From the NCBI GenBank assembly GCA_022844275.1, contig JALHMB010000001.1:620001-684000 (forward strand): a stretch of DNA of 64,000 nt. Reading direction: 5' to 3'. How positions within the stretch are numbered: position 1 is the stretch's first letter; the number at the start of each line of letters is the position of its first letter. The notes beneath the pieces were generated by a model. That model ran no database searches. It saw only the letters and a program-made list of their open reading frames with translations, and was not told the DNA's origin. The position numbers and the translations under genes were made by a program. The DNA comes from Hyphomicrobiaceae bacterium (GTDB lineage: Bacteria; Pseudomonadota; Alphaproteobacteria; Rhizobiales; Hyphomicrobiaceae). Shown here piece after piece: positions 55,660 through 64,000 of the stretch.

Positions 55660-56979
55660 TCATACCTCCGCGTACCAGCCGAGCTTCCTCAACCGCCACG
55701 TACTCACGGCCGTCTCGACAGCGTACGACAAGATCCATGCGCTGACGCCAAGAGCCGCGCCGTTGAGATCTGGGTAGGCGATCGCGACGGACGCGGCCGC
55801 CGCAGCCGTAGCGACGCGCAATACGCCGCTGGCTGCGAGCGATCCCGTCGTTCGCGCCTTGGCCAGCAAGCCTCTGAAGAGGGCGGAGCTGCCCCAAAAC
55901 GCCGCCATTGCAAATGAGATGGCCATGGCCGGTTCCGAATACGATGCAAGCTCGGGCGTCAAACCGATCAGGCCTCCCAGAATACCGTCGCGCAGCGGCG
56001 TGTGAAAAAGGACAAGCGCCAGCAAGGTGAAGAGGCCGACGAGCTGGGCAGTGAAGATCGCCATGATGCGGACATCCTCCCGCCGGCCGACAAGTGTTTG
56101 AGCCGTTTGAACGAGATTGCGGACCGGCGCCATCAGCAATGAAACCAGCCCGTGCACGACTCCGAACGCCGCAATGGCCAACTCAGCAGTATGCAGACGC
56201 CCAAGGAAGAGATTGATTACAAAGATCGATCCAAGCTCGGCAGAGGCATTGATGATCAATGGCCAAGAGAAGCTCCAGTAGCGGATCAACGGTTCAACGG
56301 ACGCGCGTTCGCGCGGGAGCTTCATGAGCTCTTTCCAGGCGAAGGCCCAAGAGAACACGGTCTCGCTCGCCATGCAAATAACCAGCGCCGCGGCGCCGAT
56401 CGCCGCGCCCTCGAGCCACCAAGGCAGGATGGCGAGAGAAACGGTCAGCGACAACAATCGCACCAGAGTACTCAAGGTGATGATGATCGTGCGGCGGGCC
56501 AGCATCAGCAGTGCGAATGCATTGGCGCGGAAAATAAGGACCGGAGAAGAAATCGCCAACAGGCCGACGGCCTGTTGCGCTTCTTCTACCGCTGAAGCTC
56601 CGAGACTGAACCAGCTACCGAATACGACGTTGCCTGCGCCCGTGAAGGCTACAGCCAGCGCAATGGTGATTGGCAGAGTGAGAACCAGAGCGGCAAAAGC
56701 ACTCAACCGCAATGAGTCGCGTCGCGATTTCAGGAACGACAGACACAGAACCGTCGTGACCTCGGACGCAGCCGTAATTGCGAAGTAGAACGTAAAGGCA
56801 GCGTTGAAGGCGGCCAGCGCACCGCTCGGGTCGTGGGTCCGCGCGAGGAAGGCGTGGATCAGCGACTTCGACATCATGTTGAGCTCGACCATGAGCACGA
56901 GTGGGAGGAAGAACCAATAGCAGTCGCGCAATCTGAGATGCGACCGCTCGGGATCCTTCACTGCCTGATCTTTGCTCAT
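55660..56979 (-). CDS. Multi-pass membrane protein, MATE/ANKH-like (MOP superfamily)
   Basis: 439 residues from the ATG at 56979; an open frame continues 54 codons upstream without hydrophobic character. About twelve helices in two halves: LPLVLMVELNMMSKSLIHAF and FNAAFTFYFAITAASEVTTV at the start, WSFSWPLIINASAELGSIFV at mid-protein. The pattern resembles MATE exporters and the bacterial relatives of the pyrophosphate/citrate exporter ANKH; substrate unknown. It lies against the broken livF end. Confidence 0.7.
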   Translation of the reverse strand: MSKDQAVKDPERSHLRLRDCYWFFLPLVLMVELNMMSKSLIHAFLARTHDPSGALAAFNAAFTFYFAITAASEVTTVLCLSFLKSRRDSLRLSAFAALVLTLPITIALAVAFTGAGNVVFGSWFSLGASAVEEAQQAVGLLAISSPVLIFRANAFALLMLARRTIIITLSTLVRLLSLTVSLAILPWWLEGAAIGAAALVICMASETVFSWAFAWKELMKLPRERASVEPLIRYWSFSWPLIINASAELGSIFVINLFLGRLHTAELAIAAFGVVHGLVSLLMAPVRNLVQTAQTLVGRREDVRIMAIFTAQLVGLFTLLALVLFHTPLRDGILGGLIGLTPELASYSEPAMAISFAMAAFWGSSALFRGLLAKARTTGSLAASGVLRVATAAAAASVAIAYPDLNGAALGVSAWILSYAVETAVSTWRLRKLGWYAEV

Positions 56980-57240
56980 TGCGGCTCTGGAAGAAATTGC
57001 GACTGGACTAGCGGCGCTGATCCCACCCTCCGTCTTAGCGAACGCTCCGATGCCTCGCATCTGCGTTTTGCGAATGCTCGTTGTCGCGTGAGGGGCAGCT
57101 GGAGGCCATGAACGCACCGGTCGTTGACTTGCCGGCCTCATGGTCGTCTGACCGCAGCTTCTTGCGCTGCTCGTGATCGGCGGCGTACTTGTCGCGCTGG
57201 CGCTGCAGCGCTTCCGGCAATTCCTGCAGTAGATGCAGAT
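56980..57240. other. Intergenic region between gntR and the MATE-like gene
   Basis: A charged open frame on the minus strand (ALQRQRDKYAADHEQRKKLR) runs into it from about 57220, but it has no good start and no recognised family. No promoter could be assigned by eye. Treated as non-coding or as a decayed gene. Confidence 0.35.
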
Positions 57241-57942
57241 CTAGATCTGATGAATGCGGAAGGTCATCATCACATCGACCTGCTCTTTCAATCCGCGATC
57301 CCGATGACGGCGATAGATATCGCTGGCAGCCTTGGCATCGCCGCGGCGGATTGCCTCGATGATCTCGTAGTGCTCCTCGATTGATTTCGAGGGATGCGGG
57401 TGCTTGCGCAGCCTCAGCGTGAAATAGCGAGCGCGATGAACCTGGTCCCAGCAATTGAGGACGATGTCGGCCAGGCGGCGGTTGCCGCTGAGCTGCACAA
57501 TGCCAAGATGAAACTCTTCGTCAGCGAGTGCCCATTCCTCCATCTCATCGCGAGCGAGCGCATCCGTCATTCTCTCGCAGCAAACTTCGAGCTGACGTAG
57601 CTCCTTTGGCGAAGCGCCGCGCAAGGCGAGCAGCTCGGCGGCGCGGGGCTCCAGGCTGATCAGCACATCATAGATCTCGCGCATGTCGGAGACCGCGATC
57701 GGCACGATGCGCACGCCGTGCCGGGGAATGATCTCCAGGAGGCCTTCGTTATGGAGGCGGATCACCGCCTCGCGGACCGGGGTCCGGCTGACGCCCAGCA
57801 TGACCGCCAGCTCGTGTTCGAGGATCTGCGAGCCCGGCGCCAGCTCGCTGTCGAGGACCTTCTTGCGGATGCGCTCATAGACGCCGTCGATCGCGCTGCG
57901 CCGCACGGGCTTCGCCTCCGTCTTTGGCTTGGCTTGTGCCAT
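57241..57942 (-). CDS. GntR family regulator, FCD subfamily
   Basis: 233 residues. Winged HTH: IRKKVLDSELAPGSQILEHE, LAVMLGVSRTPVREAVIRLH, NEGLLEIIPRHGVRIVPI. The C-terminal FCD helices have a metal-binding set in DEEFHLGIVQLSGN and EEHYEIIEAIRRGD. Last gene of the CoA-transferase/lyase operon, 21 bp after it. A GTATAC-centred palindrome upstream of the CoA transferase fits an FCD-type operator. Confidence 0.95.
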   Translation of the reverse strand: MAQAKPKTEAKPVRRSAIDGVYERIRKKVLDSELAPGSQILEHELAVMLGVSRTPVREAVIRLHNEGLLEIIPRHGVRIVPIAVSDMREIYDVLISLEPRAAELLALRGASPKELRQLEVCCERMTDALARDEMEEWALADEEFHLGIVQLSGNRRLADIVLNCWDQVHRARYFTLRLRKHPHPSKSIEEHYEIIEAIRRGDAKAASDIYRRHRDRGLKEQVDVMMTFRIHQI

Positions 57943-57963
57943 AGGCTCCTCGCTTTCGAAACA

Positions 57964-58920
57964 CTAGACGGGATGCGATCGGGCATTCTTGGCGGCGCTC
58001 TTGAGGATTTCCGCCCGGGTTCCTGCAGCTGTCACGTAACTCTGGGGCGTGATGTCGAGCAGTTTTGCGATCTCGCGCGCGGCGGCGACGACGTCGTCGG
58101 TCCTGACACCGGTCTCGACACCCATTTCATTCAGCAGATGGATCACGTCCTCACTCGCGAGGTTTCCGACGGCGCCCATGGTGGTCGGCGTCATTATGCC
58201 ACCGCCGATACCGCAGATAGCGCCCTCGATGAAGGATGCGCCGGCATCCAGCGCCGCAACGATATTGGCTGGACCATTGCCCGAGAGGTTGTGGACATGG
58301 AAGCCGATCTCGACATCAGGGAAACGCTCGAGCGTCTGACGGAAGAGACTGCTGACGTGACGTGGATCCTCCATGCCGAGCGATCCCGCAAAGTAATAAC
58401 GCTTGATGCCGCCGTTGCGCAGCTTGCCCACGAGATCCAGAACGCGGCTCTCCGGGATGCGCCCCTCGTAGGCGCACCACATGGTCATGCCCATCGCCAG
58501 CACGAACGGGATATGCGCCGCATCGGCGATGCGGAAGGTCTCGATCGCGGCCGTGACGCCCTGCTCGAGCGTCATGTTCTGGTTCTTGAGATTGTAGGCT
58601 TCGCTCGCCGTGATGAGGCCAAGGATCTCCTGCGACTTCGCCGCAACCGCACGGTGAGCGCCACGCGGATTTGGCGCTTGTGCGCGATAGACGATGCCGG
58701 GGCGGCGGGTGATCCGCTCCATGACCTCTTCAGCATCCTTGAGGTGGGGAATGACACGAGGATGGGCGAAGTTCGTCACTTCCACGACCGGAAAACCGAC
58801 CTCGGAAAGGCGATTGACCATTGCGACCTTGGTATCCGTGTCGACCCACCGATGAAAACTCTGCAGGCCGTCGCGCGGCGCGACTTCGACGACTGTGGTG
58901 CGGGCGGGAAGACTGAGCAT
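57964..58920 (-). CDS. Hydroxymethylglutaryl-CoA lyase-like protein
   Basis: 318 residues. VVEVAPRDGLQSFHRWVDTD holds the metal-binding Asp and catalytic Arg. VEVTNFAHPRVIPHLKDAEE and IGFHVHNLSGNGPANIVAAL (His-x-His ligands) follow. The family's active-site loop GLGGCP is replaced by ICGIGGGIMTP, so the usual cysteine is Gly here, with a Cys five residues earlier. Cleavage of a 3-hydroxyacyl-CoA with a different tail is likely (inference). 29 bp after the CoA transferase gene. Confidence 0.88.
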   Translation of the reverse strand: MLSLPARTTVVEVAPRDGLQSFHRWVDTDTKVAMVNRLSEVGFPVVEVTNFAHPRVIPHLKDAEEVMERITRRPGIVYRAQAPNPRGAHRAVAAKSQEILGLITASEAYNLKNQNMTLEQGVTAAIETFRIADAAHIPFVLAMGMTMWCAYEGRIPESRVLDLVGKLRNGGIKRYYFAGSLGMEDPRHVSSLFRQTLERFPDVEIGFHVHNLSGNGPANIVAALDAGASFIEGAICGIGGGIMTPTTMGAVGNLASEDVIHLLNEMGVETGVRTDDVVAAAREIAKLLDITPQSYVTAAGTRAEILKSAAKNARSHPV

Positions 58921-58949
58921 CGGATGGTCCTTCGTTCTTTACGCGGGCT

Positions 58950-60200
58950 TCAGGCGCAAACTGCTTCGCTCGCAAGCTTGCCACTACGCAGCTCCTCGTC
59001 GGTGAAGCCAAGTTCACCGATCAGAATATCCTGATTGCTGGAGCCGAGCCGCGGGCCGGCGTGGTTGACACGGCCAGGCGTCGCGGAGAGCTTGCCGGCG
59101 ATATTCTGGAAGCGGACCGGCCCGCCGAGCTCTTCGTCGAAGACGGTGACGATGTTCTCTCGCGCCTGGAAGTGCGGATCGTCGAAGACCTGGGCGATGT
59201 CATTGACCGGTGCAACTGCCGCCTCGAGTTTGATGAACTGCTCCATCAGCTCGTCGAGCGTAAAGCGCGCGACCGCGACCTGAAGCAACGGGTCCATCAG
59301 CTTGTTGTTCTGGATGCGCAGGCGATTGTCCTTGAAGCGCGGATCCTCGGGGATTTCCGGAACACCCAGCGCGACGCACATGCGCTCGAACGTCGACTGC
59401 GAGGCGCCGGCGATGGCCACGTACCTGCCATCCTTGGTGCGGTAGCAGTTCCGCGGCGCAGTGAAGGCATGCAGACTGCCGTTGCGCTCCTGGATGAGGC
59501 CGAGCTGGTCGTAGTTGACGGCCTGCGGCCCGAGCAGCGTAAAGAGTGGCTCGTAGAGCGCGAGATCGATGTACTGGCCTTTCCCGCCGTTCACCTCGCG
59601 CCCCTTCAGCGCGACCATGGCGAGGTACGCGCCCATCAGACCCGCTGTCGAGTCTGCGAGTCCGAACGCCGGCAGGATCGGCGGCTGCTCGGGAAAGCCA
59701 TTGATGAAAGCAAAGCCGCTGTAGGCTTCGGCGAGCGTACCGAAACCCGGCCGCGGAGAGTTCGGGCCGGTCTGCCCGAAGCCCGTGATGCGGAGCATGA
59801 CGAGCCCCGGATTGATCTTGGAGAGGACGTCCCAGCCGAGGCCCCACTTCTCCAGCGTGCCAGGCCGGAAATTCTCGACGAGGATGTCGGCCGTCTTCAC
59901 CAGCCGCTTGACGACCTCGACGCCGAGCGGCGTGCGCAAGTCCGCTGTGACAGAGCGCTTGTTGCGATTGAGGACCTTGTAGTAGAGGCCGACGCCGTTC
60001 TTGCTGTTGCCCCAGTATCGGGATTCATCGCCCGTATCGGGTCGCTCGACCTTGACGACGTCGGCACCGAAGTCCGCCAGAAACATCGCGCCGATCGGTG
60101 CAGCAAGAAACGACGCGATGTCCACGACGCGGACGCCTTCCAGCGGCAGGCGAGCGCTTTCGGTGCCGGTCTTCGACGCACTACGGGTGGTATCTGCCAT
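58950..60200 (-). CDS. CaiB/BaiF family III CoA transferase
   Basis: 416 residues. LPLEGVRVVDIASFLAAPIG, LADFGADVVKVERPDTGDES, NRNKRSVTADLRTP, VLVENFRPGTLEKWG and the probable catalytic Asp in FGLADSTAGLMGAYL are all family III landmarks. It moves CoA from a donor thioester to a carboxylate. With the lyase downstream it would activate and then cleave a hydroxy-dicarboxylate. 95 bp upstream lies the DUF4387 gene and a candidate operator. Confidence 0.94.
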   Translation of the reverse strand: MADTTRSASKTGTESARLPLEGVRVVDIASFLAAPIGAMFLADFGADVVKVERPDTGDESRYWGNSKNGVGLYYKVLNRNKRSVTADLRTPLGVEVVKRLVKTADILVENFRPGTLEKWGLGWDVLSKINPGLVMLRITGFGQTGPNSPRPGFGTLAEAYSGFAFINGFPEQPPILPAFGLADSTAGLMGAYLAMVALKGREVNGGKGQYIDLALYEPLFTLLGPQAVNYDQLGLIQERNGSLHAFTAPRNCYRTKDGRYVAIAGASQSTFERMCVALGVPEIPEDPRFKDNRLRIQNNKLMDPLLQVAVARFTLDELMEQFIKLEAAVAPVNDIAQVFDDPHFQARENIVTVFDEELGGPVRFQNIAGKLSATPGRVNHAGPRLGSSNQDILIGELGFTDEELRSGKLASEAVCA

Positions 60201-60239
60201 GGGTCGCTGCTCCTCAAGGGTCGGCCGTTCGCACCCATT

Positions 60240-60249
60240 ATGTATACAT
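60240..60249. promoter_or_regulatory. Candidate GntR (FCD) operator upstream of the CoA transferase
   Basis: Perfect palindrome ATGTATACAT, 39 bp before the CoA-transferase ATG in the only sizeable gap of the operon. A GT-AT-AC core is the pattern bound by FCD-type GntR proteins, and one is encoded two genes downstream. Confidence 0.55.
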
Positions 60250-60295
60250 TAATGCATTCACTGTCGAATCCGTTAATTCCAACGCAGCGTCGCGC

Positions 60296-60643
60296 TTACG
60301 GGATCAGGATGTCGATCAGCGGCACGTGCTGCTGCGCGCCGTAGACATCTCGATCTCCCGGTGCCCCGGAGGTCGGCCCCTTGCGCGGGATCGTGATCTT
60401 GATCGCGTTGGCGGCCTCGAACGTCATGATCTGCACGTCGCCCGCAGGGAGATCGTAGAGGCGAGCGATCAGCTCGGGCGTCAGTGCCTCGCTCTCGACG
60501 ACCCGTCGGTAAGTCGCGGCATCGGGCAGGATCACGTCGAAGGTGATCAGAAGCGGCCCCGCATTCTTGCTCCGCAGGACTTCCGCCAGATCGTACAGTC
60601 GATCGCCGCGGGCATTGGGTAGCGGATGGGCGTCGGCGGCCAT
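60296..60643 (-). CDS. DUF4387 domain protein
   Basis: 115 residues: LYDLAEVLRSKNAGPLLITF, DVILPDAATYRRVVESEALT, AGDVQIMTFEAANAIKITIP and a C-terminal DRDVYGAQQHVPLI. This small domain is usually encoded next to, or fused with, AtuA/DUF1446 proteins, as here (2 bp after the atuA-like gene). Probably a small subunit of the same enzyme; reaction unknown. Confidence 0.88.
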   Translation of the reverse strand: MAADAHPLPNARGDRLYDLAEVLRSKNAGPLLITFDVILPDAATYRRVVESEALTPELIARLYDLPAGDVQIMTFEAANAIKITIPRKGPTSGAPGDRDVYGAQQHVPLIDILIP

Positions 60644-60645
60644 GA

Positions 60646-62004
60646 TCAGGCAACCTCTCGGATTTCGACGGGAAAGAGTCCGTCCGGATCGTCCACTTCC
60701 ATCACGTGGTAGATCGTGAATTCGTAGACCGGTCCGCCTTCGAAATCGGAGGGCGAGAACGGGAAGGCGAGATTACCGGCGGTCGCCTTGCGGCCATCGA
60801 AGTAGCCGTGCAGGAACGAGCTGCGCGCGAGCGAGAGCACCATGTTGGAGGCCTGCTGGGTCGCAGCGATAGCTTCGATCACGACGCCGATCTCATGCGG
60901 AACGGTCGCAGACGGGGCAACCGGGCGAACGCCGTCGCGACCGTAGTAGATGAAGCGCAGCTCGTAATCCTCGGGCTTGAGCGTGCCCTGCACCAGCCGG
61001 GCGACGCCATCGCGCACGCGCTTCTCGACATCGCCGACGCTGCGGATGAGACGCGGGTCGGTCATGCCGGCGATGGTGATCGTGCGGAAGCCGCGGAGCC
61101 GCACGCCCTCGAGCTTGATCGTCGGCTTACCGGTAGAGACGAGGCGGCTTCCGGTTACCTTCACGCGACGCGGATCGAGCGACACGATGTGGCTCGCCTC
61201 GAGATCGACCATGCCTTCGGGCTCGAAGAAGTGATGCGGGTCTGGCTGCTCGTACATCATGTGCGCGGCGACCGAGGTTGGACTGAGCCGCATATCGAGG
61301 TTCATGGGTTCGAGCTCAAAGTGATCGCGCCGCAGCGTGCCGAGGATGCAGTCGTTAGCGGCGAGCGGGATCGCACACTGAGCCCCGCACTCGATGATCT
61401 TCGCCATGTGGAAGGCAAGCCCCATATCGAGGCCCTTGTATGCAGCGAAAGAGGCGTAGATGGCGGTGTCGCAGGCGCGGCCCGCGATGATCACATCGGC
61501 GCCAGCTTCAAGGGCATTGACAAACGGACCGGTGCCCATCTGGCCGACGATACGTGTTGACTCGTCGACCATCTGCTCTGTCAGCTCCGGCAGCGGCCCG
61601 AGCGGGCGCACCCGGCCCTCGCGCACGGCCTTCTTCACCAGTTCCTTATCGAGCTCGGCCTGGATGGCCGCGAGGCGATAGCGATGGCCGTCACGCTTGG
61701 ACACCTCATCGAGAATGTCGAGAAAGCCTTCGAGATGCGGGCGCCCACCAGCGGTTCCGGCCGTGCCGATCACATAGGGCACGCCGAGGCGCCGCGCTGC
61801 CGCAAGCGACAGCCCGAGATCACGCCGCACCTGTTCGCGCCTGGTGAGCTGCTGACCACTACCGAGATAGTACGGACCGGGATCGGACGAACCATTGTCG
61901 GCGCCGATCATATGAGGCTGACGCGATGCTCCTTCCAGCAGCGACTTCTCGGGAAAGCCATAGCCGAGGTTTCCCGTTACCGAGAGAATGCGCGCTTCGT
62001 CCAT
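60646..62004 (-). CDS. AtuA/DUF1446 family protein
   Basis: 452 residues. ILSVTGNLGYGFPEKSLLEG, DNGSSDPGPYYLGSGQQLT, LGVPYVIGTAGTAGGRPHLE and DVIIAGRACDTAIYASFAAY are AtuA-family blocks. AtuA is needed for acyclic terpene (citronellol) degradation in Pseudomonas but its reaction is not established. Neighbours suggest work on a branched or hydroxylated acid before CoA activation. 39 bp after the ABC permease gene. Confidence 0.9.
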   Translation of the reverse strand: MDEARILSVTGNLGYGFPEKSLLEGASRQPHMIGADNGSSDPGPYYLGSGQQLTRREQVRRDLGLSLAAARRLGVPYVIGTAGTAGGRPHLEGFLDILDEVSKRDGHRYRLAAIQAELDKELVKKAVREGRVRPLGPLPELTEQMVDESTRIVGQMGTGPFVNALEAGADVIIAGRACDTAIYASFAAYKGLDMGLAFHMAKIIECGAQCAIPLAANDCILGTLRRDHFELEPMNLDMRLSPTSVAAHMMYEQPDPHHFFEPEGMVDLEASHIVSLDPRRVKVTGSRLVSTGKPTIKLEGVRLRGFRTITIAGMTDPRLIRSVGDVEKRVRDGVARLVQGTLKPEDYELRFIYYGRDGVRPVAPSATVPHEIGVVIEAIAATQQASNMVLSLARSSFLHGYFDGRKATAGNLAFPFSPSDFEGGPVYEFTIYHVMEVDDPDGLFPVEIREVA

Positions 62005-62043
62005 GCTTCCTCCAGTATTATCGTTTCCGCGGCGGACGCGCGT

Positions 62044-63798
62044 TCAGCGAACACTCGTCATGCGGCCGAGAATGTTGGCGCCGCCGACGATGACCAGCAA
62101 CAGCACGACCTGGAAGACGCTGAACGCCGCCGTCGCGCCCGTGTCGCCGCCCTCATGGAAGTCGAGCAGCAGGACCGGCATGACGATCGTGGTGTTGGTG
62201 AACAGGAAGAGCGATGAGCCGAGTTCGCGGATCGAGAGAATGAACAGCAAGCTCATCGCCGAGATGAGGCCCGGAACCGTCAGCGGCACAATGATCCGCA
62301 GGATGGTCTGGAGCGTGCCGGTGCCACAGATCTTCGAGGCCTCCTCGAGCTCGCGATGAATCTGCATCAGCGATCCGCCAAGGACCTTCAACGTGTCAGG
62401 CAGGAAGCGTGCGACCAGCGCCAGGGCAATAATGAGTGTGGTACCCCAGAGCACGCCCGAGAAGGCGATCCAGGCCCACAAGTAGGCGACGCCGATGACC
62501 AAGCCCGGCACAGCTACAGGGAGAGTGCCCATCAAGTCGAGTGTGCGTCGCCCCGGCAAGTTGGTCCGATGGACGGTGTAGGATATCGCGAAGGCGAGGA
62601 AGCCACCGATCACAGCGCTGACGATGCCAACTTCCAGCGTATTCCAGAAGGAGCGCCAGACGAGCGCGCTCTCGAACAGGCGATCGAAATGGCCGAACGT
62701 ATATTGATTGGGATCGAAGAGGCTCTTGAGGTTTGGCACGAACAGGAACTTGCGGAAGGCCGCGACGAGAAGGCCGATGCATGGCACGACCACGGCGACA
62801 AGTGCATAGAGGCACGCAAGGCCGAACGTGACCCAGCGCCACGGCCCGAGCTTCAGCGTGCGCGGCTTGAACGATTTTCCCGTCACCGTCACGAAGCTGC
62901 GCCCGGAGAGCGCCCAGTGCTGGATCGCGACGCAGATCGACGTGACGACAACCATGACGATGGCGACGGCGGCGGCGGCATTGAATAGCGGCGGCGTCCA
63001 GGATGTGAGCTTGAACAGGTAGGTCGTCAGAACATCGATACGCGCCGGTGTGCCGAGGGCCGCAGGTATGCCGTAGATGCCGAACATGACGACAAAGGCG
63101 AGCAGGCTGCCGGAGAGAATCGCGGGCGCGACAAGTGGCAGCGTGATCGTAAGCATCGTGCGCACCGGGCCGGCGCCCGACATCTGCGCAGCTTCCTCGA
63201 GCGCAGGATCCATATTCTTCAGCGCCGCGGAGACGAACATGTAGACGTACGGTGCGTAGTACATCGCAAAGACGGCCACCATGCCCGTCATGCTGTACAG
63301 GTTGATGCGGAACTCCCAGCCAAACTCTTTGAAGAACGTATTGATGAGACCAGTCGTCGGCGAGCCGACGTACGACCACGCGACCGCTGCCACGAGCGGC
63401 GGCATGAACAGCGGCATGATGCTCGCGGTCTCCACCCAGCCCCGCAGCGGCGTGTCAGTGCGCGCCACGATCCAGGACAGTCCGACGCCAATTATGACCG
63501 CGAAGAAAGTGCCAAGGCCGCAGGAGACGAGTGAGTTGACAGCGGCCGTGCGAATGAGTGGGTTGTTGAGCACGTCCTGGAAATTCTGCAGCGTCAGAAC
63601 GCTGGAGATTCCTTCGAGCGCCGGGTTCGTCGTCGTCAGCGCGCCGAGAACGAGCATCGCCATCGGATAGGCGATGAGAGCAATCAGAATGAGGAGCAGA
63701 AAGCCGGTCCAGGCGTAGCGACGCCAGAGATTCGTGAAGCGCAGCACCGCGCGATCCATACGCGCATCCGCGGTCTTGGCCACGGCGATCTCGGCCAT
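62044..63798 (-). CDS. Fused ABC permease, iron(III)/spermidine/2-aminoethylphosphonate type
   Basis: 584 residues with two permease halves of about six helices each. The EAA loops are EEAAQMSGAGPVRTMLTITL (about 200) and EEASKICGTGTLQTILRIIV (about 485). FbpB/PhnV-like double permeases carry ferric ion, polyamines or small organic acids. Neither an ATPase nor a binding protein is in the window; partners may lie beyond base 64000 or elsewhere. Upstream of the AtuA-CoA transferase genes, so probably imports their substrate (inference). Confidence 0.92.
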   Translation of the reverse strand: MAEIAVAKTADARMDRAVLRFTNLWRRYAWTGFLLLILIALIAYPMAMLVLGALTTTNPALEGISSVLTLQNFQDVLNNPLIRTAAVNSLVSCGLGTFFAVIIGVGLSWIVARTDTPLRGWVETASIMPLFMPPLVAAVAWSYVGSPTTGLINTFFKEFGWEFRINLYSMTGMVAVFAMYYAPYVYMFVSAALKNMDPALEEAAQMSGAGPVRTMLTITLPLVAPAILSGSLLAFVVMFGIYGIPAALGTPARIDVLTTYLFKLTSWTPPLFNAAAAVAIVMVVVTSICVAIQHWALSGRSFVTVTGKSFKPRTLKLGPWRWVTFGLACLYALVAVVVPCIGLLVAAFRKFLFVPNLKSLFDPNQYTFGHFDRLFESALVWRSFWNTLEVGIVSAVIGGFLAFAISYTVHRTNLPGRRTLDLMGTLPVAVPGLVIGVAYLWAWIAFSGVLWGTTLIIALALVARFLPDTLKVLGGSLMQIHRELEEASKICGTGTLQTILRIIVPLTVPGLISAMSLLFILSIRELGSSLFLFTNTTIVMPVLLLDFHEGGDTGATAAFSVFQVVLLLVIVGGANILGRMTSVR

Positions 63799-63960
63799 TC
63801 TGGTTCTCTCCCTGAGCGGCCGATCTCCGTCGGCGCGTCACCGTTTCCGATGCCTCATGCATCGACGAATGCATGTCACGGATCGCGGTCGCGCCGATAA
63901 TGTATTTGCAGCCGCATTTATCAAGTGATTTTTTGCATCTGCATTATGCGTATCCGCAAT

Positions 63961-63988
63961 TTGACTTGTGTTTCCTCCTTGCTATAGT
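63961..63988 (+). promoter_or_regulatory. Sigma70-type promoter pointing out of the window
   Basis: TTGACT, a 16-bp spacer and TATAGT on the plus strand, 12 bp from the end of the window, in the 202-bp region upstream of the ABC permease. It would drive a plus-strand gene beyond 64000. Several TGCAT/ATGCA motifs at 63858-63950 may be regulator sites. No gene is seen in 63799-64000. Confidence 0.45.
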
Positions 63989-64000
63989 CCCGCGCCAAGG

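Overview
The window is high-G+C, densely coded DNA from what looks like a Hyphomicrobiales alphaproteobacterium (Bradyrhizobium/Rhodoplanes/Xanthobacteraceae type). The signs are many tripartite and ABC solute importers, a complete urease operon, a CioAB-type bd oxidase, a methanethiol methyltransferase (MddA) and a Cox-type molybdenum hydroxylase cluster. This placement is inferred from gene content and style; no rRNA or tRNA gene was seen. No phage, IS element or CRISPR array is evident.

Layout. 1-2.8 kb: the N-terminal end of an acetyl-CoA hydrolase/transferase and cydAB. 3.0-6.7 kb: a TAXI-type TRAP importer. 6.8-7.5 kb: a glutathione transferase. 7.5-13.3 kb: urease operon ureD-A-J-B-C-E-F-G on the minus strand. 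13.5-17.1 kb: an operon mddA-tetR-(alpha/beta hydrolase::glycosyltransferase fusion), preceded by two near-perfect TetR-type operators 33 bp apart. 17.4-20.4 kb: a tctCBA tripartite tricarboxylate importer. 20.4-28.6 kb (minus): hyuA-hyuB-tetR followed by a NitT/TauT-type ABC importer and a DMT exporter.

28.8-51.1 kb is one long minus-strand block and the most striking part. It encodes a branched-chain-amino-acid-type (Liv) importer whose LivF is fused to a Tm-1/UPF0261 domain, followed directly by a PEP-hydrolase-like TIM barrel. These two domains together make up the plant Tm-1 protein. Next come a 927-residue flotillin-like protein with a perfect 44-residue (4x11) repeat and two tandem SRPBCC proteins. 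A molybdenum hydroxylase follows (FAD, 2Fe-2S and a split Mo subunit), then two tandem palindromic elements, then CoxD/CoxE-like MoxR and VWA proteins. The block ends with a COG3618 amidohydrolase, an MBL-fold lactonase, an SMP-30 lactonase::isochorismatase fusion and a small secreted protein. My reading is a catabolic system for an unidentified, probably cyclic, substrate: import, hydroxylation at an activated C-H, then ring and ester hydrolysis.

51.4-55.1 kb carries an SDR, a LysR regulator (a 29-bp palindrome covers its start codon), a YbfB-type MFS carrier, an NTF2-like protein and a DHCW cupin. 55.1-57.0 kb has a 5'-truncated livF remnant beside a MATE/ANKH-like membrane protein. 57.2-63.8 kb (minus) is a second catabolic cluster: a fused Fe/spermidine-type ABC permease, AtuA, DUF4387, a CaiB/BaiF CoA transferase, an HMG-CoA-lyase-like enzyme without the family cysteine, and a GntR-FCD regulator with a matching operator. 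Start codons were chosen by homology and ribosome-binding sites and several are uncertain, as stated per entry.
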